DNA from: Rhizobium oryzicola | GTDB lineage: Bacteria > Pseudomonadota > Alphaproteobacteria > Rhizobiales > Rhizobiaceae | DNA: 64,000 bases | Reading direction: 5' to 3' | NCBI RefSeq assembly: GCF_030504645.1 | Contig: NZ_JAUKWQ010000001.1 | Location: 124,001-188,000 of the forward strand | Part shown: one piece after another, positions 55,719-64,000 of the stretch | Numbering within the stretch: position 1 is the stretch's first letter | Layout of the letters: every line of letters starts with the position of its first letter | The notes under the pieces: generated by a model | What the model was told of the DNA's origin: nothing | Database searches by the model: none | Seen by the model: only the letters and a program-made list of their open reading frames with translations | Made by a program: the position numbers and the translations under genes

Positions 55719-56711
55719 ATGAAGAAATCCCTACTCACCCTTCTTGCCATGGCGGCGTTTTCGACCACGGCGCTGGCTGCTGATATCAAGCCGGCACTGG
55801 TCTACGGCACCGGCGGCAAGTTCGACAAATCCTTCAACGAAGCGGCTTTCCAGGGTGCCGAGAAGTTCAAGAAGGAAACCGGCATCGACTTCCGCGACTT
55901 CGAACCCACGGGCGATACGCAGGGCGAGCAGGCAATCCGCAACTTTGCGTCCAAGGGCTTCAATCCGGTTGTTGCCGTGTCCTTCGCCTGGACGTCTGCC
56001 ATGGAAAAGGTTGCTGCCGAATTCCCGGACACCAAGTTCGTCATCGTTGACTCCGTCGTGAAGCTGCCGAACGTTCGCTCGGTCGTCTTCAAGGAAAACG
56101 AAGGTTCTTACCTCGTCGGCATGTTGGCTGGCATGGCTTCCAAGACCGGTAAGGTTGGCTTTGTCGGCGGCATGGACATCCCGTTGATCCGCAAGTTCGC
56201 CTGCGGTTACGCCCAGGGTGCCAAGGCTGCCAATCCCAAGATCCAGTTCTTCCAGAACATGACCGGTACGACCGGTGCTGCCTGGAACGATCCCGTGCGT
56301 GGCGGTGAGTTGACGAAGAACCAGATCGACCAGGGCGCTGACGTTATCTACGCGGCAGCCGGCGCAACCGGTCTCGGCGTTCTGCAGACGGCAGCCGACA
56401 ACAAGAAGCTGTCGATCGGCGTCGACTCCAACCAGAACCACCTGCATCCGGGTTCCGTGCTGACCTCCATGGTCAAGCGCGTCGATCTGGCTGTCTACAA
56501 CGCCTACAAGGATGCCAAGGACGGCAAGTTCACCGGCGGTATCCAGGAAAATGGCGTCAAGGAAGATGGCGTCGGCTATGCTCTGGACGACAACAACGCC
56601 AAGCTGATCACCCCGGAAATGAAGGCTGCCGTCGAAAAGGCCAAGGCTGACATCATCTCCGGCACGGTCAAGGTTCACGACTACATGTCGGACAACGCCT
56701 GCCCGATGTAA
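55719..56711 (+). CDS. BMP-family nucleoside-binding protein
   Basis: 330 residues from the ATG at 55719. Signal peptide about 1-21 (LLTLLAMAAFSTTALA) without a lipobox Cys. The mature protein shows the BMP/Med signature: VYGTGGKFDKSFNEAAFQGAEKF and later VGMLAGMASKTGKVGFVGGMD. It is the periplasmic receptor for the ABC importer encoded downstream. BMP/PnrA-type receptors bind nucleosides, and the cdd, pnp, deoC and deoA genes of the same operon support that here. The dyad at 56722 probably raises its expression above the rest. Confidence 0.93.
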   Translation: MKKSLLTLLAMAAFSTTALAADIKPALVYGTGGKFDKSFNEAAFQGAEKFKKETGIDFRDFEPTGDTQGEQAIRNFASKGFNPVVAVSFAWTSAMEKVAAEFPDTKFVIVDSVVKLPNVRSVVFKENEGSYLVGMLAGMASKTGKVGFVGGMDIPLIRKFACGYAQGAKAANPKIQFFQNMTGTTGAAWNDPVRGGELTKNQIDQGADVIYAAAGATGLGVLQTAADNKKLSIGVDSNQNHLHPGSVLTSMVKRVDLAVYNAYKDAKDGKFTGGIQENGVKEDGVGYALDDNNAKLITPEMKAAVEKAKADIISGTVKVHDYMSDNACPM

Positions 56712-56721
56712 TGAAGAGACG

Positions 56722-56757
56722 AGAGGGCGTATGACGCATTCGCGTTATACGCCCTCT
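56722..56757 (+). terminator. Strong attenuator hairpin inside the operon
   Basis: AGAGGGCGTAT (56722-56732) pairs with ATACGCCCTCT (56747-56757), and the inner ACGC/GCGT extend the stem to about 16 bp around a 4-base loop. It lacks a T-run, so partial termination or 3' end protection of the receptor message is likely. Confidence 0.75.
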
Positions 56758-56792
56758 TCATGTCCGGTCTTCGGATAAGGAAAGGCAAGGCG

Positions 56793-58304
56793 TTGAGCCA
56801 GCATCCCGCAATCGAACTGATTGGCATCGACAAGAGCTTTGGTGCCGTTCACGCGAACAAGAACATCAATCTGAGCGTCGCCAAGGGCACTATTCACGGC
56901 ATTATCGGTGAAAACGGCGCCGGCAAATCCACGCTCATGTCCATTCTCTATGGCTTCTATCAGGCCGACCGCGGCGAAATCCGCGTCGACGGCCAATCGG
57001 TTGCCATCAAGGACAGTCAGGCTGCGATCGGCCACGGCATCGGCATGGTGCATCAGCACTTCATGCTGGTAGAAAATTTCAGCGTGCTGGAAAACATCAT
57101 GCTGGGCGCGGAAGGCGGCCAGTTGCTCGCCAAGGGCCGTTCGGGTGCGCGCGCCGAGCTGAAGCGTCTGGAAGATGAATATGGCCTGGAAGTCGATCCG
57201 GATGCCATCATCGAAGACCTGCCTGTCGGCACTCAGCAGCGCGTCGAAATTCTGAAAGCCCTTTATCGCGGCGCGGATATCCTCATTCTGGACGAGCCGA
57301 CGGGTGTTCTGACGCCTGCCGAAGCCGACCACCTGTTCAAGGTGTTGAAGGTTCTGCGCGACCAGGGCAAGACAGTCATTCTCATCACTCACAAGCTGCG
57401 CGAGATCATGGCCATCACCGATGATGTTTCCGTGATGCGCCGCGGCGAAATGGTCGCGACCCGCAAAACGGCAGAGACGACCGTCGAGGAACTCGCCGAA
57501 CTGATGGTGGGCCGGCGCGTGCTGCTGCGCGTGGAAAAAGGTGAGCCCAAGGTGGGCAAGGTTTTGCTGTCCGTCCGCAACCTTACCGTCAAGGACAGTC
57601 GCGGCGTTGTCATGGTGGACGATGTCTCGTTCGATGTACGCGAGGGCGAGATCGTCGGCATCGCAGGCGTTGCCGGCAATGGTCAGTCGGAATTGCTGGA
57701 AGCGATTGCCGGCATCCGCAAGCCCGCGTCCGGTGAAATCCAGCTGGACGGCAAGCCGATCGCGGACGCCGATCCGGCGCGTCTGAGGGAACTGGGTCTG
57801 GCGCATATTCCCGAAGATCGCCACCACATGGGCCTCGTCCTGAAGTTCGAGGAATATGAAAATGCGGTTCTCGGCTATCACCGTGACAAGCGCTATGGCA
57901 GCGGCGCGCTGCTGGACCTCAATGCCATCCGTGCCGATGCCGCGGAAAAGATCGAGAAGTACGATATCCGTCCGCCGAACCCGCGTTTGAAGACGGCCAA
58001 CTTTTCCGGTGGCAACCAGCAGAAGATCGTTGTGGCGCGCGAAATCGAGCGTGACCCCAAGGCGCTGATCATCGGTCAGCCCACCCGCGGCGTCGATATC
58101 GGCGCCATTGAATTCATTCACCGCCGCATCGTGGAAATGCGCGATGCCGGCAAGGCGATCCTCCTCGTATCCGTTGAACTGGATGAAATCCGCTCTCTTT
58201 CCGACCGCATTCTGGTGATGTTCGCCGGCAAGGTGGTGGGCGAAAAGGGTGCTGACGCGAGTGAACAGACGCTCGGCCTGATGATGGCCGGGATCGCCGC
58301 ATGA
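56793..58304 (+). CDS. Nucleoside ABC importer, dual ATPase
   Basis: 503 residues from a TTG at 56793, chosen because AAGGAAAGGCAAGG lies before it; the ATG at 56760 sits at the edge of the attenuator with no ribosome binding site. Domain 1 has GENGAGKST and ILILDEPTGVLTPAE. Domain 2 has GVAGNGQSE in place of a classical Walker A, FSGGNQQK and IGQPTRGVDIGAIEF. This degenerate second domain is usual in the RbsA/BMP-type ATPases. Confidence 0.93.
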   Translation: MSQHPAIELIGIDKSFGAVHANKNINLSVAKGTIHGIIGENGAGKSTLMSILYGFYQADRGEIRVDGQSVAIKDSQAAIGHGIGMVHQHFMLVENFSVLENIMLGAEGGQLLAKGRSGARAELKRLEDEYGLEVDPDAIIEDLPVGTQQRVEILKALYRGADILILDEPTGVLTPAEADHLFKVLKVLRDQGKTVILITHKLREIMAITDDVSVMRRGEMVATRKTAETTVEELAELMVGRRVLLRVEKGEPKVGKVLLSVRNLTVKDSRGVVMVDDVSFDVREGEIVGIAGVAGNGQSELLEAIAGIRKPASGEIQLDGKPIADADPARLRELGLAHIPEDRHHMGLVLKFEEYENAVLGYHRDKRYGSGALLDLNAIRADAAEKIEKYDIRPPNPRLKTANFSGGNQQKIVVAREIERDPKALIIGQPTRGVDIGAIEFIHRRIVEMRDAGKAILLVSVELDEIRSLSDRILVMFAGKVVGEKGADASEQTLGLMMAGIAA

Positions 58305-58317
58305 GGACGAACCGCCC

Positions 58318-59421
58318 ATGAGTACCGCTTCCGTGCCATTGCCCAACTGGATTACCTATGGGCTGATGCCGCTTCTGAACCTCATCGTTGCCTTCCTGAT
58401 TTCCGGCCTTGTGGTCTGGTGGATCGGCGAGAACCCGATCGAAGCTTTGAAGCTCCTGATCGAGGGCTCCCTGGGACGTGGTGACGCGATCGGCTTCACG
58501 CTGTTCTACACCACGAGCTTCATCTTTACCGGCCTGTCCGTGGCGGTCGCCTTTCATGCCGGCCTGTTCAACATTGGCTCCGAAGGCCAGGCCTATGTGG
58601 GTGGCCTGGGTGCGGCACTCGTTGCGCTTAGCCTTGACCAGTATGTGCCCTGGTATGTAACCATGCCATTCGCGGTGATCGGTGCTGCGGTCTTCGGGGC
58701 TGCCTGGGCGTTCATTCCCGCCTGGCTGCAGGCCAAGCGCGGCAGCCATATCGTCATCACCACCATCATGTTCAACTTCATCGGCGCAGCACTGATGGTG
58801 TATCTTTTGGTGCATGTGCTGATCGTGCCGGGCAAGATGGCGCCGGAAACCCGCACCTTTCTGCCCGGCGGGCAGCTGCCGAAGCTGGATTGGCTGATGG
58901 CGCTGTTCGGGCTGAAGCTCGGTCCGGCGCCCTTCAACGTCTCCTTCCTGATCGCGCTTGTCATGTGCTTCCTTGTCTGGGTGCTGATCTGGCGCTCGAA
59001 GCTCGGTTATGAAATGCGAACCCTCGGCATCAGCCCGTCGGCGGCCGTATATGCGGGTATTCCTTATGCGCGCACCGTTATCATCGCCATGCTGATTTCG
59101 GGTGGTCTCGCTGGCATGATGGCGCTGAACCCGGTCATGGGTTCGTCCGCTCGCCTGCAGGTGGAATTCGTCGGCGGCGCCGGCTTCGTCGGTATCGCCG
59201 TATCGCTGATGGGCCGAAGCCATCCGCTCGGCATCATCTTTGCGGCCCTGCTGTTCGGCATTCTCTACCAGGGCGGCGCGGACCTCTCCTTCGAGATGCC
59301 GAATATCACGCGTGAGATGATCGTCGTGATCCAGGGTCTGGTCATCCTGTTCGCCGGTGCGCTGGAATATATGTTCCGGCCGACCATGGTTCATATCTAT
59401 CAGCGCTTCAAGCGCGCCTGA
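58318..59421 (+). CDS. Nucleoside ABC importer permease 1
   Basis: 367 residues, ATG 13 bases after the ATPase stop. Eight to ten TM helices in the branched-chain/BMP-type permease fold (FHAGLFNIGSEGQAYVGGLGAALVAL; GLAGMMALNPVMGSSARLQVEFVGGAGFVGIAVSLMGRSHPLG). Pairs with permease 2 as a heterodimeric channel. Confidence 0.93.
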   Translation: MSTASVPLPNWITYGLMPLLNLIVAFLISGLVVWWIGENPIEALKLLIEGSLGRGDAIGFTLFYTTSFIFTGLSVAVAFHAGLFNIGSEGQAYVGGLGAALVALSLDQYVPWYVTMPFAVIGAAVFGAAWAFIPAWLQAKRGSHIVITTIMFNFIGAALMVYLLVHVLIVPGKMAPETRTFLPGGQLPKLDWLMALFGLKLGPAPFNVSFLIALVMCFLVWVLIWRSKLGYEMRTLGISPSAAVYAGIPYARTVIIAMLISGGLAGMMALNPVMGSSARLQVEFVGGAGFVGIAVSLMGRSHPLGIIFAALLFGILYQGGADLSFEMPNITREMIVVIQGLVILFAGALEYMFRPTMVHIYQRFKRA

Positions 59422-59434
59422 GGGAGGTCTGGCC

Positions 59435-60406
59435 TTGGATCTGTTTGATATCATCGTCAGCATTCTGGGTTCGACCATCCGCCTGTCGATCCCGCTTCTG
59501 TTCACGGCGCTCGCCGGCCTCTTCACCGAACGCGCTGGCGTCTTCGACATCGGGCTGGAAGGCAAGATGCTGGCGGCGGCCTTCGCCTCTGCCTGCGTGG
59601 CTTATGTCACCGGCAATGCCTGGCTTGGCCTTCTGGGTGGCATAGGTGTCTCGATCCTGTTCTCGCTGATCCATGGTTTTGCCTCGATCACCAATCGCGG
59701 CAACCAGATCGTTTCGGGTGTGGCGCTCAACTTCATTGCAGCAGGTCTCACCATCGTTCTGGGTCAAGCCTGGTTCGGGCAGGGTGGTCGCACACCGCAA
59801 TTGCCGGCCAGCGGGCGCTTTTCGCCGATCATCCTTCCGGGTGCCGACGCAATGCGCGACGTGCCCGTGATCGGCCCGATCTATGCCAATGTCATCTCCG
59901 GCAACAACATCCTGACTTATCTCGCCTTCCTGGCGGTGCCGCTCTCCTGGTGGGTGCTCTACCGCACGCGCTTCGGTCTTCGTCTGCGCGCTGTCGGTGA
60001 AAACCCGGGTGCTGTCGATACGGCAGGTATTTCGGTGACCTGGCTGCGTTATCGCGCGGTCATCGTCGCGGGTTTCCTCTGCGGCTTCTCCGGCGCTTAC
60101 CTTTCGATCGCCCAGTCGGCGGCCTTCATCAAGGATATGTCGGCGGGCAAGGGTTACATCGCGCTTGCGGCGTTGATTTTCGCCAAGTGGAAGCCGGTGC
60201 CGGTCATGTTCGCCTGCCTGCTGTTCGGCTTCCTGGATGCCTTCGCCAACTTCATGCAGGGCAAGGCCGTGCCTGGTATCGGCGAAGTGCCGGTGCAGAT
60301 ATTCCAGGCGCTGCCCTATATCTTGACCTGCGTGCTGCTGGCTGGCTTCATCGGCATTGCCCATCCGCCCAAGGCGGGTGGCGTCCCCTACACGAAGGAG
60401 CGCTAA
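59435..60406 (+). CDS. Nucleoside ABC importer permease 2
   Basis: 323 residues from a TTG at 59435, with GGGAGG 7 bases upstream; an in-frame ATG at 59357 lies inside the preceding gene. It reads LFDIIVSILGSTIRLSIPLLF, LFTERAGVFDIGLEGKMLAAAFASA, RGNQIVSGVALNFIAAGLT and ISVTWLRYRAVIVAGFLCGFSGAYLSIAQ. About nine TM helices. Second permease of the importer. It is the second TTG start in this operon. Confidence 0.92.
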   Translation: MDLFDIIVSILGSTIRLSIPLLFTALAGLFTERAGVFDIGLEGKMLAAAFASACVAYVTGNAWLGLLGGIGVSILFSLIHGFASITNRGNQIVSGVALNFIAAGLTIVLGQAWFGQGGRTPQLPASGRFSPIILPGADAMRDVPVIGPIYANVISGNNILTYLAFLAVPLSWWVLYRTRFGLRLRAVGENPGAVDTAGISVTWLRYRAVIVAGFLCGFSGAYLSIAQSAAFIKDMSAGKGYIALAALIFAKWKPVPVMFACLLFGFLDAFANFMQGKAVPGIGEVPVQIFQALPYILTCVLLAGFIGIAHPPKAGGVPYTKER

Positions 60407-60409
60407 GCG

Positions 60410-60802
60410 ATGTCGCATGATCTGTTCGAAGCTGCCCGCGACGCGATGTCAAAGGCCTATGCGCCCTATTCCAAGTTCCCGGTCGGTGCTGCAATCCGGG
60501 CCGAGGACGGCAAGATCTACGTCGGCGCCAATATCGAGAACCTCTCCTTTCCCCAAGGCTGGTGCGCGGAACCGACTGCGATCGGCAACATGATCATGGG
60601 CGGCGCACGCCGCATCGTGGAAATTGCCGTAATTGCTGAAAAGCTGGCGCTCTGCCCGCCCTGTGGTGGCTGTCGCCAGAAAATTTCCGAGTTCGCCGGT
60701 CCTGATACCCGCGTTTATCTCTGCGATGAAGTGGGTGTGCAGAAGACCATGACCATGGAAGAGCTTCTGCCTTTCTCCTTCCAGACCGAGGTGCTCGGGT
60801 GA
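60410..60802 (+). CDS. cdd: Cytidine deaminase
   Basis: 130 residues, 3 bases after the permease stop. NIENLSFPQGWCAEPTAI carries the zinc Cys and the catalytic Glu of the tetrameric type, and CPPCGGCRQ the other two zinc cysteines. It deaminates cytidine and deoxycytidine. Its stop overlaps the GTG of the next gene, indicating coupled translation. Confidence 0.95.
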   Translation: MSHDLFEAARDAMSKAYAPYSKFPVGAAIRAEDGKIYVGANIENLSFPQGWCAEPTAIGNMIMGGARRIVEIAVIAEKLALCPPCGGCRQKISEFAGPDTRVYLCDEVGVQKTMTMEELLPFSFQTEVLG

Positions 60803-61602
60803 GGGAAGTCATTGATCTCCTGGTCGAGAAGCTGCAGGGGCTGGTGCCCCGACACGCCATTGTGCTGGGGTCCGGCCTCGGTTCGCTGGTGGATGAAGTC
60901 GAAGATCCGATCCGAATCTCCTACGCCGATCTGCCGGGCTTCCCGGTCAGCGGCGTAACGGGCCATGCGGGCGAACTGGTCGCCGGCCGCCTGGGTCGTC
61001 ATGCGGTCATCATGTTGTCGGGACGTGCGCATTACTACGAGCACGGCGATGCTTCGGCCATGCGGTTTCCCATTGAGGTATTGCAGGGTATCGGCGTCCA
61101 TTCGCTGATCCTGACCAATTCGGCGGGATCGCTAAGGGAGGATATGCCGCCGGGTTCGGTGATGCAGATTGCCGACCACATCAATTATTCCGGCATGAAC
61201 CCCCTGATCGGCGAGAGCGGCGATCGCCGCTTCGTCGGCATGACCAATGCCTATGATGATGAGCTTTCGCTTGCGCTGCGCAACGCCGCAATCCGCACGG
61301 CGGCCCCGCTGTTTTCCGGTGTCTACATGTGGTTCTCCGGCCCAAGTTTCGAAACCCCGGCGGAGATCCGCATGGCACGCACGCTGGGCGCCGATGCGGT
61401 GGGCATGTCGACGGTGCCGGAGGTCATTCTGGCGCGCTATTTCGGGTTGAAGGTGGCGGCAGCCTCCGTCATCACGAATTACGGGGCCGGCATGACGGGT
61501 GCGGAATTGTCCCATGAAGAAACCAAGGACATGGCGCCCAAAGGCGGGCGTCGTCTTGCCGCTATCCTCCGCGACATGTTTCATCACGAAAATTTTCTCT
61601 GA
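60799..61602 (+). CDS. Purine-nucleoside phosphorylase (PNP family 2)
   Basis: 267 residues from a GTG overlapping cdd. Motifs IVLGSGLGSLV, GHAGELVAG, LSGRAHYYEHG, TNSAGSL, GPSFETPAEIRMAR and the purine site ITNYGAGMTG match trimeric purine nucleoside phosphorylases of the PunA/DeoD2 type. It splits purine nucleosides with phosphate to give ribose or deoxyribose 1-phosphate. Confidence 0.93.
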   Translation: MREVIDLLVEKLQGLVPRHAIVLGSGLGSLVDEVEDPIRISYADLPGFPVSGVTGHAGELVAGRLGRHAVIMLSGRAHYYEHGDASAMRFPIEVLQGIGVHSLILTNSAGSLREDMPPGSVMQIADHINYSGMNPLIGESGDRRFVGMTNAYDDELSLALRNAAIRTAAPLFSGVYMWFSGPSFETPAEIRMARTLGADAVGMSTVPEVILARYFGLKVAAASVITNYGAGMTGAELSHEETKDMAPKGGRRLAAILRDMFHHENFL

Positions 61603-61690
61603 CCTGCCAGAAGGTTAGCTATGACACGCCACCTCTCGTGCGTCCCCGGGTGACCGGCTGGGCTTGCCTCTAATCGATTGAAGGGTAAAT

Positions 61691-62494
61691 ATGAACGCTC
61701 CGAAGAAGCCGGGAGTTGCCTCCATGGAATTGCTCAGCCCGCGTGAAGTGGCAAGCTTCGCGCTGTCCTTGCTTGACCTGACCAACCTTCGCGACGATTG
61801 CGATGCCGCAGCGATCGAGAAGCTGTGCGAGCGGGCGCAGACGCCGGCCGGTTCGACGGCAGCCATCTGCATCTGGCCGCGTTTCGTGGCGCAGGCTCGT
61901 GGCATTCTGGGCGCGGACAGCAAGGTCAAGATCGCGACCGTCGTCAACTTCCCCTCCGGCGAACTGCCCGTCGAAACGGTGGTGGCAGAAACCAGCCAAG
62001 CCATAGCCGATGGCGCCGATGAGATCGATCTCGTCATTCCCTATCGCGCCTTTCTGGCCGGTGATGAAGACGCAGTGACCACCATGGTCAGCGCCGTGCG
62101 TGCGGCCTGCGGGCCAACCACCCTCAAGGTCATTCTGGAAACGGGTGAGTTGAAGGACAGCGGCAAGATCCGCCGCGCTTCGGAACTGGCGATCGCTGCT
62201 GGTGCTGACTTCATCAAGACCTCGACGGGCAAGGTGCAGGTCAACGCGACGCTGGAAGCCGCAGACATCATGCTGCAGGTGATCCGGGATAGCCGCAAGA
62301 ATGTGGGCTTCAAGCCGGCTGGCGGTATCTCGTCGGTTGCCGATGCCGACCTTTACCTTCGACTGGCTGAAACCATCATGGGGGCCAATTGGCTGATGCC
62401 GTCCACCTTCCGTTTCGGCGCTTCAGGTCTGCTGGATGACATCCTGTCCGTCCTGAATGGCGGTGCATCCGCCCGCGTTTCCAGCGCCTATTGA
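61691..62494 (+). CDS. deoC: Deoxyribose-phosphate aldolase
   Basis: 267 residues. SLLDLTNLRDDCD replaces the common LDxTxL start, and the Schiff-base Lys is in FIKTSTGKV with the second Lys in VGFKPAGGIS. It cleaves deoxyribose 5-phosphate to acetaldehyde and glyceraldehyde 3-phosphate. It begins 88 bases after the phosphorylase, the largest gap in the operon, but no terminator is seen. Confidence 0.95.
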   Translation: MNAPKKPGVASMELLSPREVASFALSLLDLTNLRDDCDAAAIEKLCERAQTPAGSTAAICIWPRFVAQARGILGADSKVKIATVVNFPSGELPVETVVAETSQAIADGADEIDLVIPYRAFLAGDEDAVTTMVSAVRAACGPTTLKVILETGELKDSGKIRRASELAIAAGADFIKTSTGKVQVNATLEAADIMLQVIRDSRKNVGFKPAGGISSVADADLYLRLAETIMGANWLMPSTFRFGASGLLDDILSVLNGGASARVSSAY

Positions 62495-62500
62495 TCTGCC

Positions 62501-63811
62501 ATGATCCCGCAGGAAATCATTCGCCGCAAGCGCGACGGTCAGGTTCTGGCCAATGAGGAGATCCGCGCCTTCATTGACGGACTGACGGAAAACCGCATTT
62601 CGGAGGGCCAGGTGGCAGCCTTTGCCATGGCCGTGTTCTTCCAGGGCATGAGCCGCGAGGAGACCATCGCGCTCACGCTTGCCATGCGCGACAGCGGGGA
62701 CGTGCTGTCCTGGAGGGATGTCGGCAAACCCATCTCCGACAAGCATTCCACCGGCGGAGTTGGGGACAATGTGTCGCTGATGCTGGCGCCGATCGTTGCG
62801 GCCTGCGGTCTGGCCGTGCCGATGATTTCCGGTCGCGGCCTTGGCCATACCGGCGGTACGCTGGACAAGCTGGAATCGATCCCCGGCTATACCATCATGC
62901 CAAGCGAGGCGCTTTTCCGCCGCACCGTGCAGGAGGCGGGCGCTGCCATCATCGGTCAGACGGGGGATCTCGCCCCTGCCGACAAGCGTCTTTACGCCAT
63001 CCGGGATGTGACGGCGACGGTTGAATCCATCCCCCTGATCACGGCCTCCATCCTTTCCAAGAAGCTGGCAGCCGGGCTCGATACGCTGGTGCTGGACGTG
63101 AAGGTCGGCAATGGCGCCTTCATGGCCACGCCGGAGGCGGCGGAGACGCTGGCCCGATCGCTGGTGGAGGTTGCGAACGGCGCTGGCGTCAAGACCGCAG
63201 GGCTTCTGACGGATATGAACGAGCCGCTGGCGGATGCCGCAGGCAACGCACTGGAGATCATCAACTGCCTTGAATTCCTAAATGGCGAAAAGACGGGCAC
63301 TCGCCTGGAGGCGGTGGTGCTGGCCTTTGCCGCGGAAATGCTGGTGCAGGGCGGCGTGGCCGCCAACCTGGCTGATGGGGAAGCGCGGGCGCGGGAAGCT
63401 CTCTCATCCGGTCGCGCATTGGAGCATTTTGCCCAGATGGTGACGCTGTTGGGCGGACCCGCAGATTTCATCGAGCGCTCCGATGCCTATCTGCCAAAGG
63501 CGCCCGTCGTCGTACCTGTTGTCGCAAAGGGTGCCGGTTATCTGGCTGCAGTGGACACGCGGGAACTCGGTCTTGCCGTGGTGGAACTCGGTGGCGGGCG
63601 TCGCCTTGCGACCGATACGATTGATCACCGCGTCGGCCTGAGCGGCTTCCTGCCGCTGGGAACGCGGGTAGAGAAGGGCCAGCCGATTGCCTTCGTACAT
63701 GCGGCGGATGATGCCTCTGCCAATCAGGTCGCGGCAAAGGTGGCGGCACTCTATGCGGTCACCGGTACGGCACCTGCCACGCGCCCTGTCATCCTGAAGC
63801 GCATCGGCTGA
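62501..63811 (+). CDS. deoA: Thymidine phosphorylase
   Basis: 436 residues, 6 bases after deoC. The family motif [25 protein letters not shown] is intact. Helical N-terminal domain, glycosyl-transfer-like central domain, and C-terminal PYNP domain ([22 protein letters not shown]). It converts thymidine to thymine and deoxyribose 1-phosphate. The pathway with deoC lets the cell use deoxyribose as a carbon source. A phosphopentomutase gene, needed to link them, is not in the window. Confidence 0.95.
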   Translation: MIPQEIIRRKRDGQVLANEEIRAFIDGLTENRISEGQVAAFAMAVFFQGMSREETIALTLAMRDSGDVLSWRDVGKPISDKHSTGGVGDNVSLMLAPIVAACGLAVPMISGRGLGHTGGTLDKLESIPGYTIMPSEALFRRTVQEAGAAIIGQTGDLAPADKRLYAIRDVTATVESIPLITASILSKKLAAGLDTLVLDVKVGNGAFMATPEAAETLARSLVEVANGAGVKTAGLLTDMNEPLADAAGNALEIINCLEFLNGEKTGTRLEAVVLAFAAEMLVQGGVAANLADGEARAREALSSGRALEHFAQMVTLLGGPADFIERSDAYLPKAPVVVPVVAKGAGYLAAVDTRELGLAVVELGGGRRLATDTIDHRVGLSGFLPLGTRVEKGQPIAFVHAADDASANQVAAKVAALYAVTGTAPATRPVILKRIG

Positions 63812-64000
63812 GTTATACCAAGTGTCGATGATGGGAACCGATTGCGCCGGAGCGATTTTGGTGTCCGGCTAGGAGAAAACCACAGTCGGACCCATCGGTC
63901 CGGCGCGGATTTTCGACGACGTCCGGACGACAAATGCGCCCGGTCCTTTGGATGGGCCGGATATCCTTCACCGACTTTGTCGTAATCCTCGACCGATGCC

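Noticed and set aside
56745-58346. 533-codon frame antisense to the nucleoside ATPase
   Set aside because: Shadow of a gene with two clear ATPase domains.
58114-59565. 483-codon minus frame over the permease genes
   Set aside because: Its translation is Arg/His-rich without hydrophobic pattern; the plus-strand permease is unmistakable.
63812-64000. Tail of the window after deoA
   Set aside because: I see no gene start, terminator or RNA here with enough support; an open minus frame reaches into deoA only as a shadow.

Overview
The window is a 64 kb piece of a GC-rich alphaproteobacterial chromosome, almost certainly from the Rhizobiaceae (Rhizobium/Agrobacterium-like). The evidence is: the dnaK-dnaJ, dapB-gpmA and mgsA-glk arrangements; an alpha-r14 (NfeR1-type) small RNA with three anti-Shine-Dalgarno loops; GGAAC-N16/17-GTT promoters of the EcfG/RpoE2 general stress response; an alphaproteobacterial-type RpoH promoter before dnaK; rhizobial mosaic repeats; and gene families typical of rhizobia. 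Most of it is core chromosome. The least ordinary parts are a TIR-domain gene inserted at about 37.6-38.9 kb, a higBA toxin-antitoxin pair at 35 kb, and a gene for a 1175-residue protein built only from octapeptides at 47-51 kb.

Layout. 0-2.3 kb: a His-rich membrane protein behind a palindromic operator, a LysE-type exporter, and a nitrilase-fold protein without the usual catalytic cysteine. 2.3-8.3 kb: dnaJ, dnaK (heat-shock promoter) and a bifunctional penicillin-binding protein, all on the minus strand. 8.3-13.7 kb: small stress-type genes, a YbaK deacylase, the alpha-r14 sRNA, a cold-shock gene, an M20 peptidase, a MarR regulator and two further candidate sRNAs. 13.8-24.4 kb: polA, a 2H phosphoesterase-like DUF1045 protein, an inverted-repeat mosaic element, a 28-codon gene, gpmA, dapB, an MsbA-like exporter, glk, mgsA and mepA. 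24.6-30.5 kb: the yejABEF-type peptide ABC transporter. 30.5-37.6 kb: pncB, psuK-psuG, higBA, a nucleoside hydrolase and an SDR. 37.6-38.9 kb: the TIR/two-TM insertion. 38.9-44.2 kb: a cfa / DUF1365 / FAD oxidoreductase operon divergent from an ECF sigma factor-ChrR anti-sigma-DUF2177 operon. This resembles the singlet-oxygen and unusual-fatty-acid module studied in Rhodobacter. 44.2-47.2 kb: a stress operon of three membrane-associated proteins behind an EcfG promoter, then a PAP2 phosphatase. 47.2-50.7 kb: the octapeptide protein. 51.4-54.1 kb: a succinate semialdehyde dehydrogenase and an iron-type alcohol dehydrogenase (possibly GHB catabolism). 54.2 kb: tRNA-Ser(GGA). 54.5-55.5 kb: a small membrane protein and msrA. 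55.7-63.8 kb: a nucleoside uptake and catabolism operon (BMP-type ABC importer, cdd, purine nucleoside phosphorylase, deoC, deoA).

Two themes recur. The first is nucleoside and base salvage: pncB, psuKG, nucleoside hydrolase and the nup-cdd-pnp-deoCA run. The second is stress control: RpoH at dnaK, three EcfG promoters, ECF-ChrR, and several small RNAs. I see no CRISPR array, no rRNA and no intact insertion sequence. All calls come from reading the sequence. Nothing was checked against a database.
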